Shown here piece after piece: positions 8,459 to 18,491 of a stretch of 64,000 nucleotides of DNA. The DNA is taken from NCBI GenBank assembly GCA_963741755.1, contig CAVUJG010000001.1, positions 124,001-188,000 on the forward strand, read 5' to 3'. Below the pieces are notes generated by a model, which did not search any database, had not been told where the DNA came from, and was given only the letters and a program-made list of their open reading frames with translations. Position 1 is the first letter of the stretch. The number at the start of each line of letters is the position of its first letter. A program made the position numbers and the translations under genes. This DNA comes from Sva-07 sp963741755. Its GTDB lineage: Bacteria; Actinomycetota; Acidimicrobiia; Acidimicrobiales; Ilumatobacteraceae.

Positions 8459-10227
8459 CGGGTCGGGTCCGTCGACGCCGGCGAGATCCCGTTCACCGAT
8501 GCGAGGACGTCGTCGCTCGTCGGCGAGATCGGCGTCGCATCATCGATCATGATGATCTTGCCCATCGTGTTGACCATGCTCGAACTCGACACGACCTCGT
8601 CGCGTGCCTCGGCGTCGAGCGTGAAGTCCCAGATGAGGTCGACGACCTCCTGGTCGTAGATGTTGTTGGCGGCCACGAGGATGCCGAGCGTCGAGGAGAA
8701 CCCGGTCTCGTCCTCGAGCTTCTCGATGTCCTTGACGACCTGGCTGTCCTGATCGATCCACTTGATCGGATCGGACTCGATCTTGGCACGTCCCTCCGCA
8801 AGCACGCCGCCGATGAACAACACCCCGGCAAGGATCACCAGCGGGAGGCCGTAGCGCGTGGGCAGGCCACCGAGCTTCACCACGATGCGCTCGACCATCG
8901 ATGGGGGTCGCACTTCGGTGGGCTTGGTCCATTCCCGGATGCCGAGCGCCGACGCGGTGATGACGATGCCGACGATGACGAGCACCGTGATGCCGATCGC
9001 CAGCAGGATGCCGAAGTCCCGGATCATCGGCACCTTCGAGATGCGCAATGCGAGGAACGCCACCACACCGGTGAGCGTCGCGGCGAACAGCGGCGGCGCC
9101 AGGTTGGCGAGCGTCTCGGCGATCGGGTGGTCCTCCTTGTCGAGCACCACCTCTTCCTCGACGCGGTTGTGGACCTGGATGGCGAAGTCGATGCCGACAC
9201 CGATCAGGATCGGCAGACCGGAAATCGTCACCAGCGACAGGTCGATCCCGATGATGCCCAGGATCGAGAACGCCCACAGCACGCCGATGAGGACCGACAA
9301 CAGGGGGAGCAACCGCCAGCGGACCCGGAACATGATGGCGAGCACGACCGCCATCAACCCGAGCGCCGCGGCGCCGAGCGTGAGCATGCCGCCCTTCAGG
9401 TAGTCGTTGATCTCGGCGAGGTATACCGGCGAGCCGGTCACGGTGAGGTCGAAACCCTCGAACGTGGCGCCGTCGAGCACCTCGATCACCTGCTTGGTGG
9501 CAGCGGTCTGCTCGTCGAGCGTGGCGTTGCCGTTCAGCACGACACCGCCGACCGCGGTGCCGTTGACGGCGCCGCCCTCGACGTTCGGGAAGGTGCCCTG
9601 CAACGACTTGCGGACCGTGAGGTCGGCGTCCGCGGGTGGCGTGACGGTGGTGCCGTCGACGGTGAAGCCGGTGTTGTCGTAGATCAGGAGCTGGTTGTAG
9701 GGGGGATTCCCGATCACGCGCTCGGCCTCGTCGATTGCACCCAGTCGTGCGAGCGACACGGTGACGTCGGCCTGGCGGGCATCGGCTCCCGCCTCGTCGC
9801 GCGACAGCGCAGAGAGCAGGGCCTTCGAGCCGACCGACGACGCGCCACCCGACAGCAGGTTCGCGCTGAACTGCAGCGACGTGTACGGCGTGACGACGGC
9901 GTACGCACCGTCGACCCCGCCGAGTTCTTCGGTGATCCGTTCGAGTTCGGCGAGATTCGCGCCCGAGTAGAGCTCGCTGACCTCGGATCCGTCGGTCGAC
10001 GTGAACAGCAGGATCACCGTCTCGCCGCCGAAGTCGTCCTGGAACGCCACGTTGTCGATGGCGATCTGCGAGTCAGGATTCAGGTAGCTGTCCTGGCCGG
10101 TCGCGAACTCGACGTTGCGGCCCCCGAGACCGAGCACGACCGTGATCAGGACCACGGCGGCCACGACGACCTTCCAGTGCTTACCGAGTGCTACGCCGAG
10201 CCAGCGCCAGAACGATTCCATCCGCAT
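8455..10227 (-). CDS. MmpL/RND transporter, N-terminal half
   Basis: A 590-residue N-terminal half of an MMPL-type RND transporter (lipid, hopanoid or drug export driven by proton gradient). It has the first membrane helix near residues 18-35, a large extracytoplasmic loop (about 36-240), and a sterol-sensing-domain-like group of helices containing SGLPILIGVGIDFAIQVHNR. This segment includes the Asp/Gly-rich motif found in helix 4 of the family. Together with the following gene it makes about 1,018 residues, the normal size for the family. Two near-adjacent starts exist (10227 and 10221). It is divergent from the FAD oxidase at 10314, with 86 nt between them. Confidence 0.88.
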   Translation of the reverse strand: MRMESFWRWLGVALGKHWKVVVAAVVLITVVLGLGGRNVEFATGQDSYLNPDSQIAIDNVAFQDDFGGETVILLFTSTDGSEVSELYSGANLAELERITEELGGVDGAYAVVTPYTSLQFSANLLSGGASSVGSKALLSALSRDEAGADARQADVTVSLARLGAIDEAERVIGNPPYNQLLIYDNTGFTVDGTTVTPPADADLTVRKSLQGTFPNVEGGAVNGTAVGGVVLNGNATLDEQTAATKQVIEVLDGATFEGFDLTVTGSPVYLAEINDYLKGGMLTLGAAALGLMAVVLAIMFRVRWRLLPLLSVLIGVLWAFSILGIIGIDLSLVTISGLPILIGVGIDFAIQVHNRVEEEVVLDKEDHPIAETLANLAPPLFAATLTGVVAFLALRISKVPMIRDFGILLAIGITVLVIVGIVITASALGIREWTKPTEVRPPSMVERIVVKLGGLPTRYGLPLVILAGVLFIGGVLAEGRAKIESDPIKWIDQDSQVVKDIEKLEDETGFSSTLGILVAANNIYDQEVVDLIWDFTLDAEARDEVVSSSSMVNTMGKIIMIDDATPISPTSDDVLASVNGISPASTDPTR

Positions 10228-10313
10228 GATCCCTCCCCCTGAGTTGTGAACCGATCGTAGACCTCCGGCCGGGTCGGCGACCCAAATCGCCGGGGCCGTG
10301 CAACACTTCGACC

Positions 10314-11708
10314 GTGGCCAGCGTCGAGATCGTGAGCGCGTTGTCGGCGATCGTCGGCGACGAGCACGTACTCGTCGACGCCGATCAACGTGCGAGCTAC
10401 GAGACCGATTGGACGGGGCGCTACACCGGCACGTGTCTGGCCGTCGTGCGACCCGGCACCACCGATCAGGTCGCCGCGGTGCTGCGTGCGTGCGCCGAAC
10501 TCGGCGTCGCCGTGATCACCCAGGCAGGCAACACCGGGTTGGTGGGCGGTGGCGTTCCACGACCTGGCGACTCCGAGCACCGTCCGACGATCGTGCTGTC
10601 GATGCGACGTTTCGATGCGATCTCCGAGCCCGACGCGTCGTCGATGCAGATCACCTGCGGCGCCGGGGTCACCCTCGCCGACTGGCGACGAGCGGCACGT
10701 GCCGGTGGTCTCGACACCCCGATCGACTTCGCGGCGCGCGACACCGCCACGGTCGGCGGAGCGATCGCCACGAACGCCGGAGGTTCGCGAGTCGTGCGAT
10801 TCGGCACCATGCGCCAGCAGCTCGTCGGTGTGGAAGCGGTGCTCGCCGACGGCACCGTCGCGGGGTCGCTCTCCGGACTGGCGAAGGAGACGGTCGGTCT
10901 CCACTGGCCGTCACTGCTCGCAGGTTCCGAGGGCACACTCGCTGTCGTCACCGCCGCACGCCTGCGCCTCGTTCCTCACTTCGATCAGATCACGACCGCG
11001 TTGGTCGCGCTCGACGATCTCGACGCAGCGCTGGCGTTGCTGGCCACGGCCCGGCGACGGCTGCGGTCGCTCGACTCGATCGAGATCATCTGGCCCGAGG
11101 CGCTCGACCTGGTGACGGCCCACCTCGGGACCACGGCGCCGATCGATCTCCCGACCGGAGGCGTCGTCGTGGTGATCGAGTGCGCCGACCACACCGACCC
11201 GATGACCGAACTGCTCGAGGTGCTCGCCGACGTCGACGGTGTCGCCGCCACGGCGATCGCCACCGACGGCCCCCGCCGCCAGCACCTCCTCTCGTTCCGC
11301 GACCGCATCACCGAAGCGATCGCCGGCGCGTCCACCGCCTCCGGTACGCCGACCTACAAGCTCGATGTGGCCGTCCCCGTCGCCTCGATCGATCGTGTCC
11401 TCGACGTGGCGCGAACGGCCGCCCACCGACAGCGGGCACGACTGATCCCGTTCGGACATCTCGCCGAGGGCAACCTGCACCTCAACTTCCTCGACTCGTC
11501 CGCGCCGACCGCGCTCGCCGAGGCGGTGTTGCCGGTGGTCGCCGACCTCGGCGGCACGATCTCGGCCGAGCACGGCGTCGGCATCGCCAAGACATCGTGG
11601 CTCCATCTGGTTCGCAGCGCCGGCGAACTCGACTCGCTGGCGTCGATCAAACGGGCCCTCGACCCGCATGGCATCCTGAATCCCGGTGTGCTCGACCCGC
11701 TGAGGTGA
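10314..11708 (+). CDS. FAD-binding oxidoreductase, GlcD/D-lactate dehydrogenase type
   Basis: A 464-residue flavoprotein of the VAO/PCMH family. The FAD-binding region includes ITQAGNTGLVGGGVP near residue 73 and GGAIATNAGGSRVVRFGTMR near residue 145. LLAGSEGTLAVVTAARLRL follows, and the C-terminal FAD-oxidase cap ends with SAEHGVGIAKTSWL near residue 420. These are hallmarks of enzymes that oxidise D-2-hydroxy acids such as D-lactate, glycolate or D-2-hydroxyglutarate. No signal peptide or Fe-S domain is present, so it is a stand-alone soluble or peripheral enzyme. It converges on pyrE with 21 nt between the genes. Confidence 0.9.
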   Translation: MASVEIVSALSAIVGDEHVLVDADQRASYETDWTGRYTGTCLAVVRPGTTDQVAAVLRACAELGVAVITQAGNTGLVGGGVPRPGDSEHRPTIVLSMRRFDAISEPDASSMQITCGAGVTLADWRRAARAGGLDTPIDFAARDTATVGGAIATNAGGSRVVRFGTMRQQLVGVEAVLADGTVAGSLSGLAKETVGLHWPSLLAGSEGTLAVVTAARLRLVPHFDQITTALVALDDLDAALALLATARRRLRSLDSIEIIWPEALDLVTAHLGTTAPIDLPTGGVVVVIECADHTDPMTELLEVLADVDGVAATAIATDGPRRQHLLSFRDRITEAIAGASTASGTPTYKLDVAVPVASIDRVLDVARTAAHRQRARLIPFGHLAEGNLHLNFLDSSAPTALAEAVLPVVADLGGTISAEHGVGIAKTSWLHLVRSAGELDSLASIKRALDPHGILNPGVLDPLR

Positions 11709-11729
11709 ACGGGCGGCGAGAGTCGGGCG

Positions 11730-12317
11730 TCAGGTGCCGTACCCGAAACCGAGGTCGGGGGCACCCAGCAGCGGGCGGTAGTCGATGTCGTGCTCGGCCG
11801 CCATCGCCGCGCACGTGCCGCCGCGGTCGACGATCACCGTCATCCACACCGGGATGGCCCCGAATGCTGCGATCTGCTCGGCCGCTTCGATCAACGACGT
11901 GCCGCGCGTCGTGGTGTCCTCGGTGACGAGCACGCGGTCGCCGGGGCGGAGTGCTCCGGCGATGCGTCCGGTGATCCCGCCCTGCTTCGGCTCCTTGCGC
12001 ACGCTGAAGCTGCGCATGTGATGGCCTCGTGTGGCAGCGACCGCGGCCACGCCGTAGGCGACCGGATCGCCGCCCATCGTCAGGCCGCCGATCGCATCGA
12101 TCTGGTCGAGGACGTCACCGAACACCTCGAACACTGCATCGGCCACGGCGACGATTCCGTCGGGCAGGCAGGCGGTCTGCTTCGTGTCGAGGAACCAGGT
12201 GCTCGTGGCACCGGACTTCAGCGTGAACTCACCGTGCTTGACCGAGTGCTCCATCACGTGCGCCCGCAGGGCCTCGAGTGTCGGCGACAAGGAAGTGGGA
12301 TGCACCGCGTCGGTCAT
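11730..12317 (-). CDS. pyrE: Orotate phosphoribosyltransferase
   Basis: A 195-residue PyrE, which joins orotate to PRPP to make OMP in pyrimidine synthesis. The PRPP-binding loop reads VLVTEDTTTRGTS near residue 130, matching the acidic-pair motif of type I phosphoribosyltransferases. FTLKSGATSTWFLDTKQ near residue 31 is the orotate-end signature (GxxSxxYxD-like). It lies 3 nt downstream of the thioesterase gene on the same strand, so they are probably co-transcribed although functionally unrelated. Confidence 0.93.
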   Translation of the reverse strand: MTDAVHPTSLSPTLEALRAHVMEHSVKHGEFTLKSGATSTWFLDTKQTACLPDGIVAVADAVFEVFGDVLDQIDAIGGLTMGGDPVAYGVAAVAATRGHHMRSFSVRKEPKQGGITGRIAGALRPGDRVLVTEDTTTRGTSLIEAAEQIAAFGAIPVWMTVIVDRGGTCAAMAAEHDIDYRPLLGAPDLGFGYGT

Positions 12318-12320
12318 TGC

Positions 12321-13223
12321 TCACCAACCGTACTCCCCACCCCGAAATTCGGAGCCGGCATCGCGCTCACCGCAACGGGCGCTCCGAATTTCGGCGGTGA
12401 GGTGGCGGGTCAGTCGCGGTCGGCCGCGGTCGCGCACGAGCACCTCTTGGGCGACCGTCGCGACGTGGGTGCCGTCGGCCTCGAAGACGTGCCCGACAGA
12501 GAGGCCACGACCGCCGACGTAGTGATGACACGAGAAGTCGTACAGGTGCCAGCGGTCGGCGCGCAGCGAACGGTGGAACCAGATCGTGTGGTCGAGGCTC
12601 GCACAGAACAGGCTGTCACGCGCTTCGGGATCGTCGGCGACCGGGTGCGCTCGGATCACCGAGTCGGTCGGCATGTCATCGGACAGGAAGGCCAACCAAC
12701 AGCGGTGGAGCAGCTGGGCGCTCGCGTCGAGCGGGTCACCGAGATCGTGGTTGACGCGCATCCAGGCGACTGCCCGACCGGTGCCGTCGCGCGCCCCACC
12801 GGTGACCTGGTCGGCGGGCACGACCACACGAGCGAACGTGGGCGTCCACGAATCCTCGACCAACGACTCGACCGCCGGCACCTCCGGCATCGTCACCGTC
12901 TGAAAAGCGGCCGCCCGCTCGGGCCGTTGGAACGAACTCTCCGCGTTCAGGATGGCGCCTATTGCCTGACGGGCCACCACACGGCGGGTGGCGAAACTCC
13001 GACCATTTCGAATCCGGTCGACCTCGTAGCGAACGGGTTCGGTGTGATCCCCTCGTCGGATGAAATAGGCCCGGATCGAGTGTGGTTCGAGTTCCGGATC
13101 GACCGAGATCGCCGCAGCGCGGAGTGCTTGCGCGACGATCTGGCCACCATAGAGACCACCCCACGGATATCGGGGTCCCTCGCCAACGTGGACATCGGTC
13201 CCGTGAGCTGACAATTCGAACAT
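12321..13223 (-). CDS. Acyl-CoA thioesterase, TesB (double hotdog) family
   Basis: A protein of about 300 residues with two hotdog domains, which hydrolyses acyl-CoA to fatty acid and CoA. YPWGGLYGGQIVAQAL near residue 19 is the family's N-terminal motif. SLDHTIWFHR near residue 205 carries the conserved Asp, and GRGLSVGHVFEADG followed by AQEVLVR carries the Ser/Thr and Gln of the Asp-Gln-Thr site known from E. coli TesB. The ATG at 13223 is the best visible start, but it removes a few residues usually seen before the first strand. The frame stays open upstream, so the true start may lie further out. Confidence 0.85.
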   Translation of the reverse strand: MFELSAHGTDVHVGEGPRYPWGGLYGGQIVAQALRAAAISVDPELEPHSIRAYFIRRGDHTEPVRYEVDRIRNGRSFATRRVVARQAIGAILNAESSFQRPERAAAFQTVTMPEVPAVESLVEDSWTPTFARVVVPADQVTGGARDGTGRAVAWMRVNHDLGDPLDASAQLLHRCWLAFLSDDMPTDSVIRAHPVADDPEARDSLFCASLDHTIWFHRSLRADRWHLYDFSCHHYVGGRGLSVGHVFEADGTHVATVAQEVLVRDRGRPRLTRHLTAEIRSARCGERDAGSEFRGGEYGW

Positions 13224-13273
13224 CGATTTCCAGGCTATTGCATCCCCCGGAATTCTCCATAAGATTGACCGCC

Positions 13274-13691
13274 ATGGCAGGCAAAAGAGGACCTCGAACA
13301 CCAATGAGCGAAGCCCACAAGGCGGCACTCGCCAAAGGCCGTATGGAGGGGCGCGTGGTTCGCGACTACCTCGAAGGACTTCGCGCCACCAAGCCGAAGC
13401 GAGGGCGCAAGCGCACGCCCGACACGATCCGTAAACGTCTCGATGCGATCGACGTCGAACTCGCCAGCGCAAGCCCGCTCGACGAACTCCTCCTCGTCCA
13501 GGAGCGTCGCGATCTCGAGGCCGAGCTGGCAGCGAAGTCCGACGCCATCGACATGGACGCGCTCGAGGCCGAGTTCGTCAAAGTGGCCAAGAGCTACTCC
13601 GACAGCAAGTCGATCTCGTATGCCTCGTGGCGCGACGTCGGCGTCCCCGCCAGCACGTCTGAAGCAAGCCGGCATCTCCCGCGCCGACTGA
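13274..13691 (+). CDS. Small basic conserved protein with coiled coil, one frameshift
   Basis: A reconstructed protein of about 138 residues. It begins MAGKRGPRTPMSEAHKAALA, is rich in Arg/Lys at the N-terminus, and then has a helical heptad-like stretch from about residue 52 to 95 (DAIDVELASASPLDELLLVQ and on). It ends SRAD in a different frame. The change of frame is near 13655 (GVPAS to LKQAGISRAD); without it the frame would run on through the 33-nt palindrome, which makes no sense as protein. I do not recognise a named function; the basic start suggests nucleic-acid contact. It is divergent from the thioesterase gene, with 50 nt between them. Confidence 0.6.
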
Positions 13692-13723
13692 CGTACATCT
13701 GGTGTCAGACACCAGATGTACGT
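13691..13723. repeat. 33-nt palindrome, subfamily B (perfect 16+1+16)
   Basis: A perfect inverted repeat: arm 13691-13706 (ACGTACATCTGGTGTC), centre base 13707, arm 13708-13723. It starts on the last base of the preceding gene's stop codon and lies between that gene and the convergent purB. It can form a hairpin in either transcript but has no T tract. Confidence 0.9.
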
Positions 13724-13730
13724 GTCTCGA

Positions 13731-15034
13731 TCAGGCCTCGAGGGCGTCGAGCTGATCGAGGACGTGATCGAGGTTGCGCAGCGATCGGCGCAGGTCGAAT
13801 GCTTCGTCGAGCACCGCGTTGTCGACGTCATCGTCGGCTTCGAGCAGCGAACGGAAATCGACGCCGTCATCCCATGCCTGCATCGCGTTGCGTTGCACGA
13901 TGCGATATGCGTCATCACGCGTCGCTCCAGCCTGCACCAATGCGAGCAGAACGGGCTGGCTGAACACCAGGCCATAGCTGGCGTCGAGGTTCGCCTTCAT
14001 GCGCTCGGGGAACACCATCAATCCATCGAGCAGCCGTCGCAGGCGCCGCATCACATAGAACGCCAGCTGCGACGAATCCGGCAGGATCACGCGCTCGACC
14101 GACGAGTGCGAGATGTCGCGTTCATGCCACAAGCGCCACGTCCTGCATGCCCGCCGACAGGTTGCCACGCAGCACTCGGGCGAGTCCTGAGATCGTCTCT
14201 GCGGAGATCGGGTTGCGCTTGTGGGGCATCGCGGAGGATCCCTTCTGCCCCGGCTTGAACCCCTCCTGCACCTCACGCACCTCGGTGCGCTGCAAGTGTC
14301 GGAGTTCGACCGCCATCAACTCGCACGTTGCACCGACCGACGCGCACGCGTACAGGAACTCGGCGTGACGGTCGCGGGCGATCACCTGGGTCGCCGGCAC
14401 CGGCGTCAACCCGAGCGCGTCACCGACGTGTCGTTCGACCTCGGGCGGGATGTTGGAGTACGTCCCGACCGCGCCGCTCAACTTCATCACCGCGACGTTG
14501 TCGCGGGCAGCTCGCAACCGCGTGCGGTCACGGTCGACCTGCAGTGCCCACAAGGCGACCTTGGCCCCGAACGTGGTCGGCTCGGCGTGGATGCCGTGCG
14601 TGCGGCCGATCATCACCGTGTCGCGGTGCTCGCGGGCGATGCGCACGAGCGTGGCGAGCAGCTCGCTCGACGCGTCGATCAGGAGGTCGGCGGCGTCGCG
14701 CAGCGCCCAGCACAGCGCGGTGTCGACCACGTCGGACGACGTGAGCCCGTAGTGGATCCACGACGACGCGGGCGGCCCGATGGCCGCCTGGACGACGTCG
14801 ACGAATGCCGCCACGTCGTGGTCGGTGACCGCTTCGCGTTCGAGCACCTGCTGCACGAACGCCTCGTCGGTCGCCGGCGCGAGCTCACGGCACGTCGACG
14901 CATCGGCCGCCGGGACGATTCCCAAGCGCCGCGTGACCTTCGGTCGCGAGGAGTTCCACCTCGAGCCAGCGACCGAACCGGACCGTGTCGGCCCAGACGG
15001 CGTCCATCTCTGGCGTGGAGTAACGAGGGATCAT
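13731..15034 (-). CDS. purB: Adenylosuccinate lyase, two frameshifts
   Basis: PurB of about 434 residues, acting twice in purine synthesis (SAICAR to AICAR and adenylosuccinate to AMP). The N-terminus MIPRYSTPEMDAVWAD is in one frame and the central part (IHYGLTSSDVVDTALCWAL, GRTHGIHAEPTTFGAK) in a second. The C-terminal part (LWHERDISHSSVERVILPDS) is in a third. The mobile catalytic loop GSSAMPHKRNP is intact. Frame changes lie near 14940 and 14125. Because every diagnostic motif survives and purB is normally essential, these are most likely sequence errors. The ATG overlaps the purA stop codon (ATGA, 15031-15034), so purA and purB are translationally coupled. Confidence 0.9.
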
Positions 15035-16305
15035 GACGCCCAGACGAGGTAGTCGTCGCGCTCGGCGCCGACGCCGACCACCTTGACCGGCACCCCAACC
15101 TGCTCCTCGACGATCTCGATGAAGCGCTTCGCCTCCGGAGGCAGCTGGCCGGGTTCGCGCTTGTCGCTCAACACGCTGCCCCAGCCAGGCAGGGTCACGT
15201 AGACGGGTTCGACGTCGGCGATCAGCTCGGAGCGATCCGGGTAGTGCTCGAGCAGTTCCCCGTCGAGGCGGTAGCCGGTGCAGATCTTGATCGTCTCGAA
15301 GCCGTCGAGGATGTCGAGCTTGGTGAGGGCGAGCTCGGTGAGGCTGTTGAGACGCACGGCCTGGCGCAGCATCACGCAGTCGAGCCACCCGGCGCGGCGA
15401 CGGCGGCCGGTGACCGTGCCGAACTCCTTGCCGACATCGACGAGCGTGTCGCCGTCGACGTCGAACAGCTCGGTGGGGAACGGTCCGGCGCCGACACGCG
15501 TGGTGTAGGCCTTGGTGATCCCGACGATGCGGTCGATGTCGCGCGGACCGAGGCCGGTGCCGACGCAGGCGCCACCCGCGGTCGGATTCGACGACGTCAC
15601 GTAGGGATACGTGCCGTGGTCGAGGTCGAGGAACGTGGCCTGGGCTCCTTCGAGCAACACGTGCGTGCCCGCGGCGAGCGCGCTGTGGAGCAGGCCGACG
15701 GTGTCGCACACGAACGGGGCGACCCGTGCGCCGAGTTCGCCGAACCGCTCGACGATCTCGTCGACGTCGAGGGTTTCGCCACCGGCCTGCTCGATCAAGG
15801 TGTTCTCGGCGACGGCGCGCTCGCGGACCAGACCGGCGAAACGATCGGCGTCGAGGACGTCACCGACCCGGATGCCCACACGCCGCGACTTGTCGGCGTA
15901 GGCGGGTCCGATGCCCTTGAGCGTCGTGCCGATCTTGTCGTCGCCACGCATCGCCTCGGCGATCGCGTCGTGGGCCTGGTGCCACGGGAAGATCAGGTGC
16001 GCCCGACTCGACACCTTCAGCTCGGCACACGAGATGCCGCGCGCTTCGAGCATGTCGACTTCGTTGAAGAGCGTCGGCAGGTCGACGACGACGCCGTTCG
16101 CGATCACGGGGATCACATGGTCGTAGAGGATCCCGGAGGGAACCAGCTGCAGGGCGTACCTCTCGCCATCGACGACAACGGTGTGGCCGGCGTTGTGCCC
16201 ACCCTGGTAGCGCACGACGTACGTGTGCTCTTTCGACAGCAGGTCGATGACCTTGGCTTTGCCCTCATCGCCCCATTGGGCTCCGACGACGACGGTGACG
16301 GGCAT
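15031..16305 (-). CDS. purA: Adenylosuccinate synthetase
   Basis: A 424-residue PurA, which makes adenylosuccinate from IMP and aspartate using GTP. The N-terminal P-loop-like motif is VGAQWGDEGKAKVIDLL; most family members have Gly where the Ala of GKAK stands. QGGHNAGHTVV and PSGILY follow. The IMP/GTP-binding part TLKGIGPAYADKSRRVGIRV and the C-terminal Asp-binding and guanine-binding region are present. It is the first gene of a purA-purB operon, with its stop codon inside the purB start. Confidence 0.95.
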   Translation of the reverse strand: MPVTVVVGAQWGDEGKAKVIDLLSKEHTYVVRYQGGHNAGHTVVVDGERYALQLVPSGILYDHVIPVIANGVVVDLPTLFNEVDMLEARGISCAELKVSSRAHLIFPWHQAHDAIAEAMRGDDKIGTTLKGIGPAYADKSRRVGIRVGDVLDADRFAGLVRERAVAENTLIEQAGGETLDVDEIVERFGELGARVAPFVCDTVGLLHSALAAGTHVLLEGAQATFLDLDHGTYPYVTSSNPTAGGACVGTGLGPRDIDRIVGITKAYTTRVGAGPFPTELFDVDGDTLVDVGKEFGTVTGRRRRAGWLDCVMLRQAVRLNSLTELALTKLDILDGFETIKICTGYRLDGELLEHYPDRSELIADVEPVYVTLPGWGSVLSDKREPGQLPPEAKRFIEIVEEQVGVPVKVVGVGAERDDYLVWAS

Positions 16306-16380
16306 GCACGCTCCCGGGGTGGTGGTTGGAACGTGTGGAGATGGTACTCCCGACGTGTGCCCCGCGCCGCTTCCGGGGCC

Positions 16381-16887
16381 TCAGCCCTCCAGTGCACCGT
16401 CCAGGTAGTAGTGCAGCGGGGCGGCCGTCATGGAGTCCGGCACGAACGACAGCTCGCCGCCGCCGGTCAGTTCCCGGTATGCGCCGGTGCCCGATTCGAT
16501 CGACCACACGTCAGGCCCCCACTGCTCCCTCGTCACGAGCGACCCCGACCCGTCGGCACACGTGTGCTCGACGACGAAGGTGATCGCCGTCGAGTTCGGT
16601 GTCGTGATCGCGTCCTCCATGATGTCGAACCACATGTGGACCCGGACGGTCTCGCCCGTCACCGGGTCGATGCCTCGCAGGACGTGGCGGATGCCGCTCG
16701 GGCAGAACTGGCCCCGGTCCACGGGGGCTCCCTGCGCGGTCCACTCCTGTCCGGATTCGAGGTCGACCGAGATCATCACCGCGCCGTCCCACGAACCATC
16801 GGCGCGGTCGCACGACGCGGCGACGAGCGTCGAGAGCACCGCCAGCACCAGCGCCGCAACACGAACCGATCGGGGAGGTCGCGGCAT
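16381..16887 (-). CDS. Putative lipoprotein, unknown function
   Basis: A 168-residue exported protein. The signal peptide PRSVRVAALVLAVLSTLVAA is followed by SC, giving a lipobox-like LVAASC with Cys near residue 26, so it is probably membrane-anchored by a lipid. The mature part is beta-rich and acidic, with cysteines near QFCPSG and HTCADG that could pair. No family is recognised. Its ATG shares one base with the stop of the upstream HEXXH lipoprotein (TGATG at 16889-16885), so the two are made together and may act together. Confidence 0.7.
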   Translation of the reverse strand: MPRPPRSVRVAALVLAVLSTLVAASCDRADGSWDGAVMISVDLESGQEWTAQGAPVDRGQFCPSGIRHVLRGIDPVTGETVRVHMWFDIMEDAITTPNSTAITFVVEHTCADGSGSLVTREQWGPDVWSIESGTGAYRELTGGGELSFVPDSMTAAPLHYYLDGALEG

Positions 16888-18363
16888 CAGACTCCTCCCC
16901 AGGGTTCACACGTCGTGAGGGGGTCCCGGCCGGTGAGCATGACATACCGGGCGGTCAACTCGTCGCAGTCGGGGGGCGGCTCGATCAGGTACTCGCCCTG
17001 TCCGGGTTCGGCCAGGCCCCAGGCGATCGTCTCCGCCGCCACCTCGACGCCACGCTCGGGCCAGAACACGTTCGCGTCACGCCACGAGGCCAGCCCCACC
17101 CGTTCGAGGAACGCTCGCTGGTCGCGTGCGTCGAGCTGGTCGTACATCCACACGTGCGCGAACTCGTGCAGGCCCTGATGGGCGACGTGCGGTGACCACT
17201 GCAGGTGCGGGCCACCCCGACGACAACTCATTCGAGTCGAAGCACAGCGTGACCGTGTGCCCCTGGTCGAACCGGGTGTCGGCGGGCTTGGCGATGCCTT
17301 CGGACAGTTCGCAGTCGAGCGACGGCGGGAACCAGACGGCGGCGACGTCCGGCTGGGCCAGAGCGCCAGCGGCGTACCGCCCGAACAGCCAACGGATCAG
17401 CTCGATCTGTGACCCACGGGCGTTGACGACGTCGATCGACCGTCCGCCGATCTCCAGCGCGTCGACGGCGAACTCGTCGGAGCCCTCAACCTCGAACCCG
17501 GTCCACCAACCGTCACCGGCGGCACCCTCGCAGCGGCGAACCGACGGGACGTGCACGTAGCGGGTCTCGTCGACGATCAGGCCCTCGTCGAACACCCAGC
17601 GACGCGCCTCGAGCGAGGGGCACGATCCGCCGAGCTGGAACACCGCGATCTGCTCGTGACGATCGCCGACGTCGAAGCGGAACAGCTCGGGCCAGGGACC
17701 GCGCTCGATCTCGAGGTCCGACCCCGTCTCGTCGGCCAGTGCGTCGAGACCGACCCGGCGCTCACCCCCGAGCGCGTCGCGGACCACCACACTTCGCGCA
17801 TACACCTCGGCCAGGCGGTCCGGGTCTCCCGACGACCACACCTCGACGTACCGGTCGTAGAAGGGATGCTCGGGCGGATACGTCCATCGCTCCGACGGGC
17901 GGACCCTCCCGAGATCCTCGGTGTAGACACGCGAGCTCGAGACGCCATCGTCGCCGATGGCGTAGAGCTGCCCCCACGGGACCTGGCCGAGGGAACCCAC
18001 GGCATCGAAGCGGACGACAGCCTCGCGGGCGCCGAGGAACAACTGGCCGACACGGGTGTCGATGTCGACCTCGCCGGTGGAGTCGGAGAACGGTCCCAGC
18101 TCCGCGATCTGCATCTGACCGGCGAACACGGCTCCGCCCCAGGCTCGGAGGTCGAGGACTCCTCGGTCCGAGAAGTACCCGGCCGATGTGTACCCATCGG
18201 GATCCGTCAGGTCCCGGGCGATCGAATCGAACAACTCGACGGCCTCCTGTGCCCACGGTGTCTCGGCATCGGACGCGGTGTCCGATCGAGTACACGACAC
18301 GCACGCAAGCCCCACGGCGATCGCTGCGCCGAGCGCGCGGTGGATGTTCGTCCTGTCCGACAC
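16887..18363 (-). CDS. Lipoprotein with HEXXH metallopeptidase-like domain, one frameshift
   Basis: A product of about 490 residues. A GTG at 18363 starts VSDRTNIHRALGAAIAVGLA, which leads to a lipobox (LACVSC). A central region of about 300 residues resembles NTF2/SnoaL-like folds (LFDSIARDLTDPDG, VYARSVVVRDALGG). The C-terminal part, reached after a frame change near 17215, has LHEFAHVWMYDQ, a clear HEXXH. It is followed by a helical stretch with GVEVAAETIAWGL, whose glutamates could supply the third zinc ligand. It is probably a cell-surface zinc protein. Whether it is an active peptidase is uncertain. It is coupled to the small lipoprotein that follows. Confidence 0.65.
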
Positions 18364-18491
18364 AAACCATCGCGCGCAGACCCGGTCTCCCTGCGACAGG
18401 GGCGAAAGGTCCTGACACCCGCACGACCGTCGCGGGCACAGGTGCTCCCCGGATGGTGATCCGACCGCAGGGACGTAGTAGTCGTGGACCC

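Noticed and set aside
8239..10242. 667-codon plus-strand open frame opposite the MmpL gene
   Set aside because: Antisense shadow of a clear RND transporter; composition is Arg/Asp/His-rich without domains.
13691..13723. Classical rho-independent terminator
   Set aside because: The stem is strong, but no T tract follows on either strand and the same 33-nt unit recurs elsewhere, including between divergent genes at 60685, so it is better treated as a repeat.
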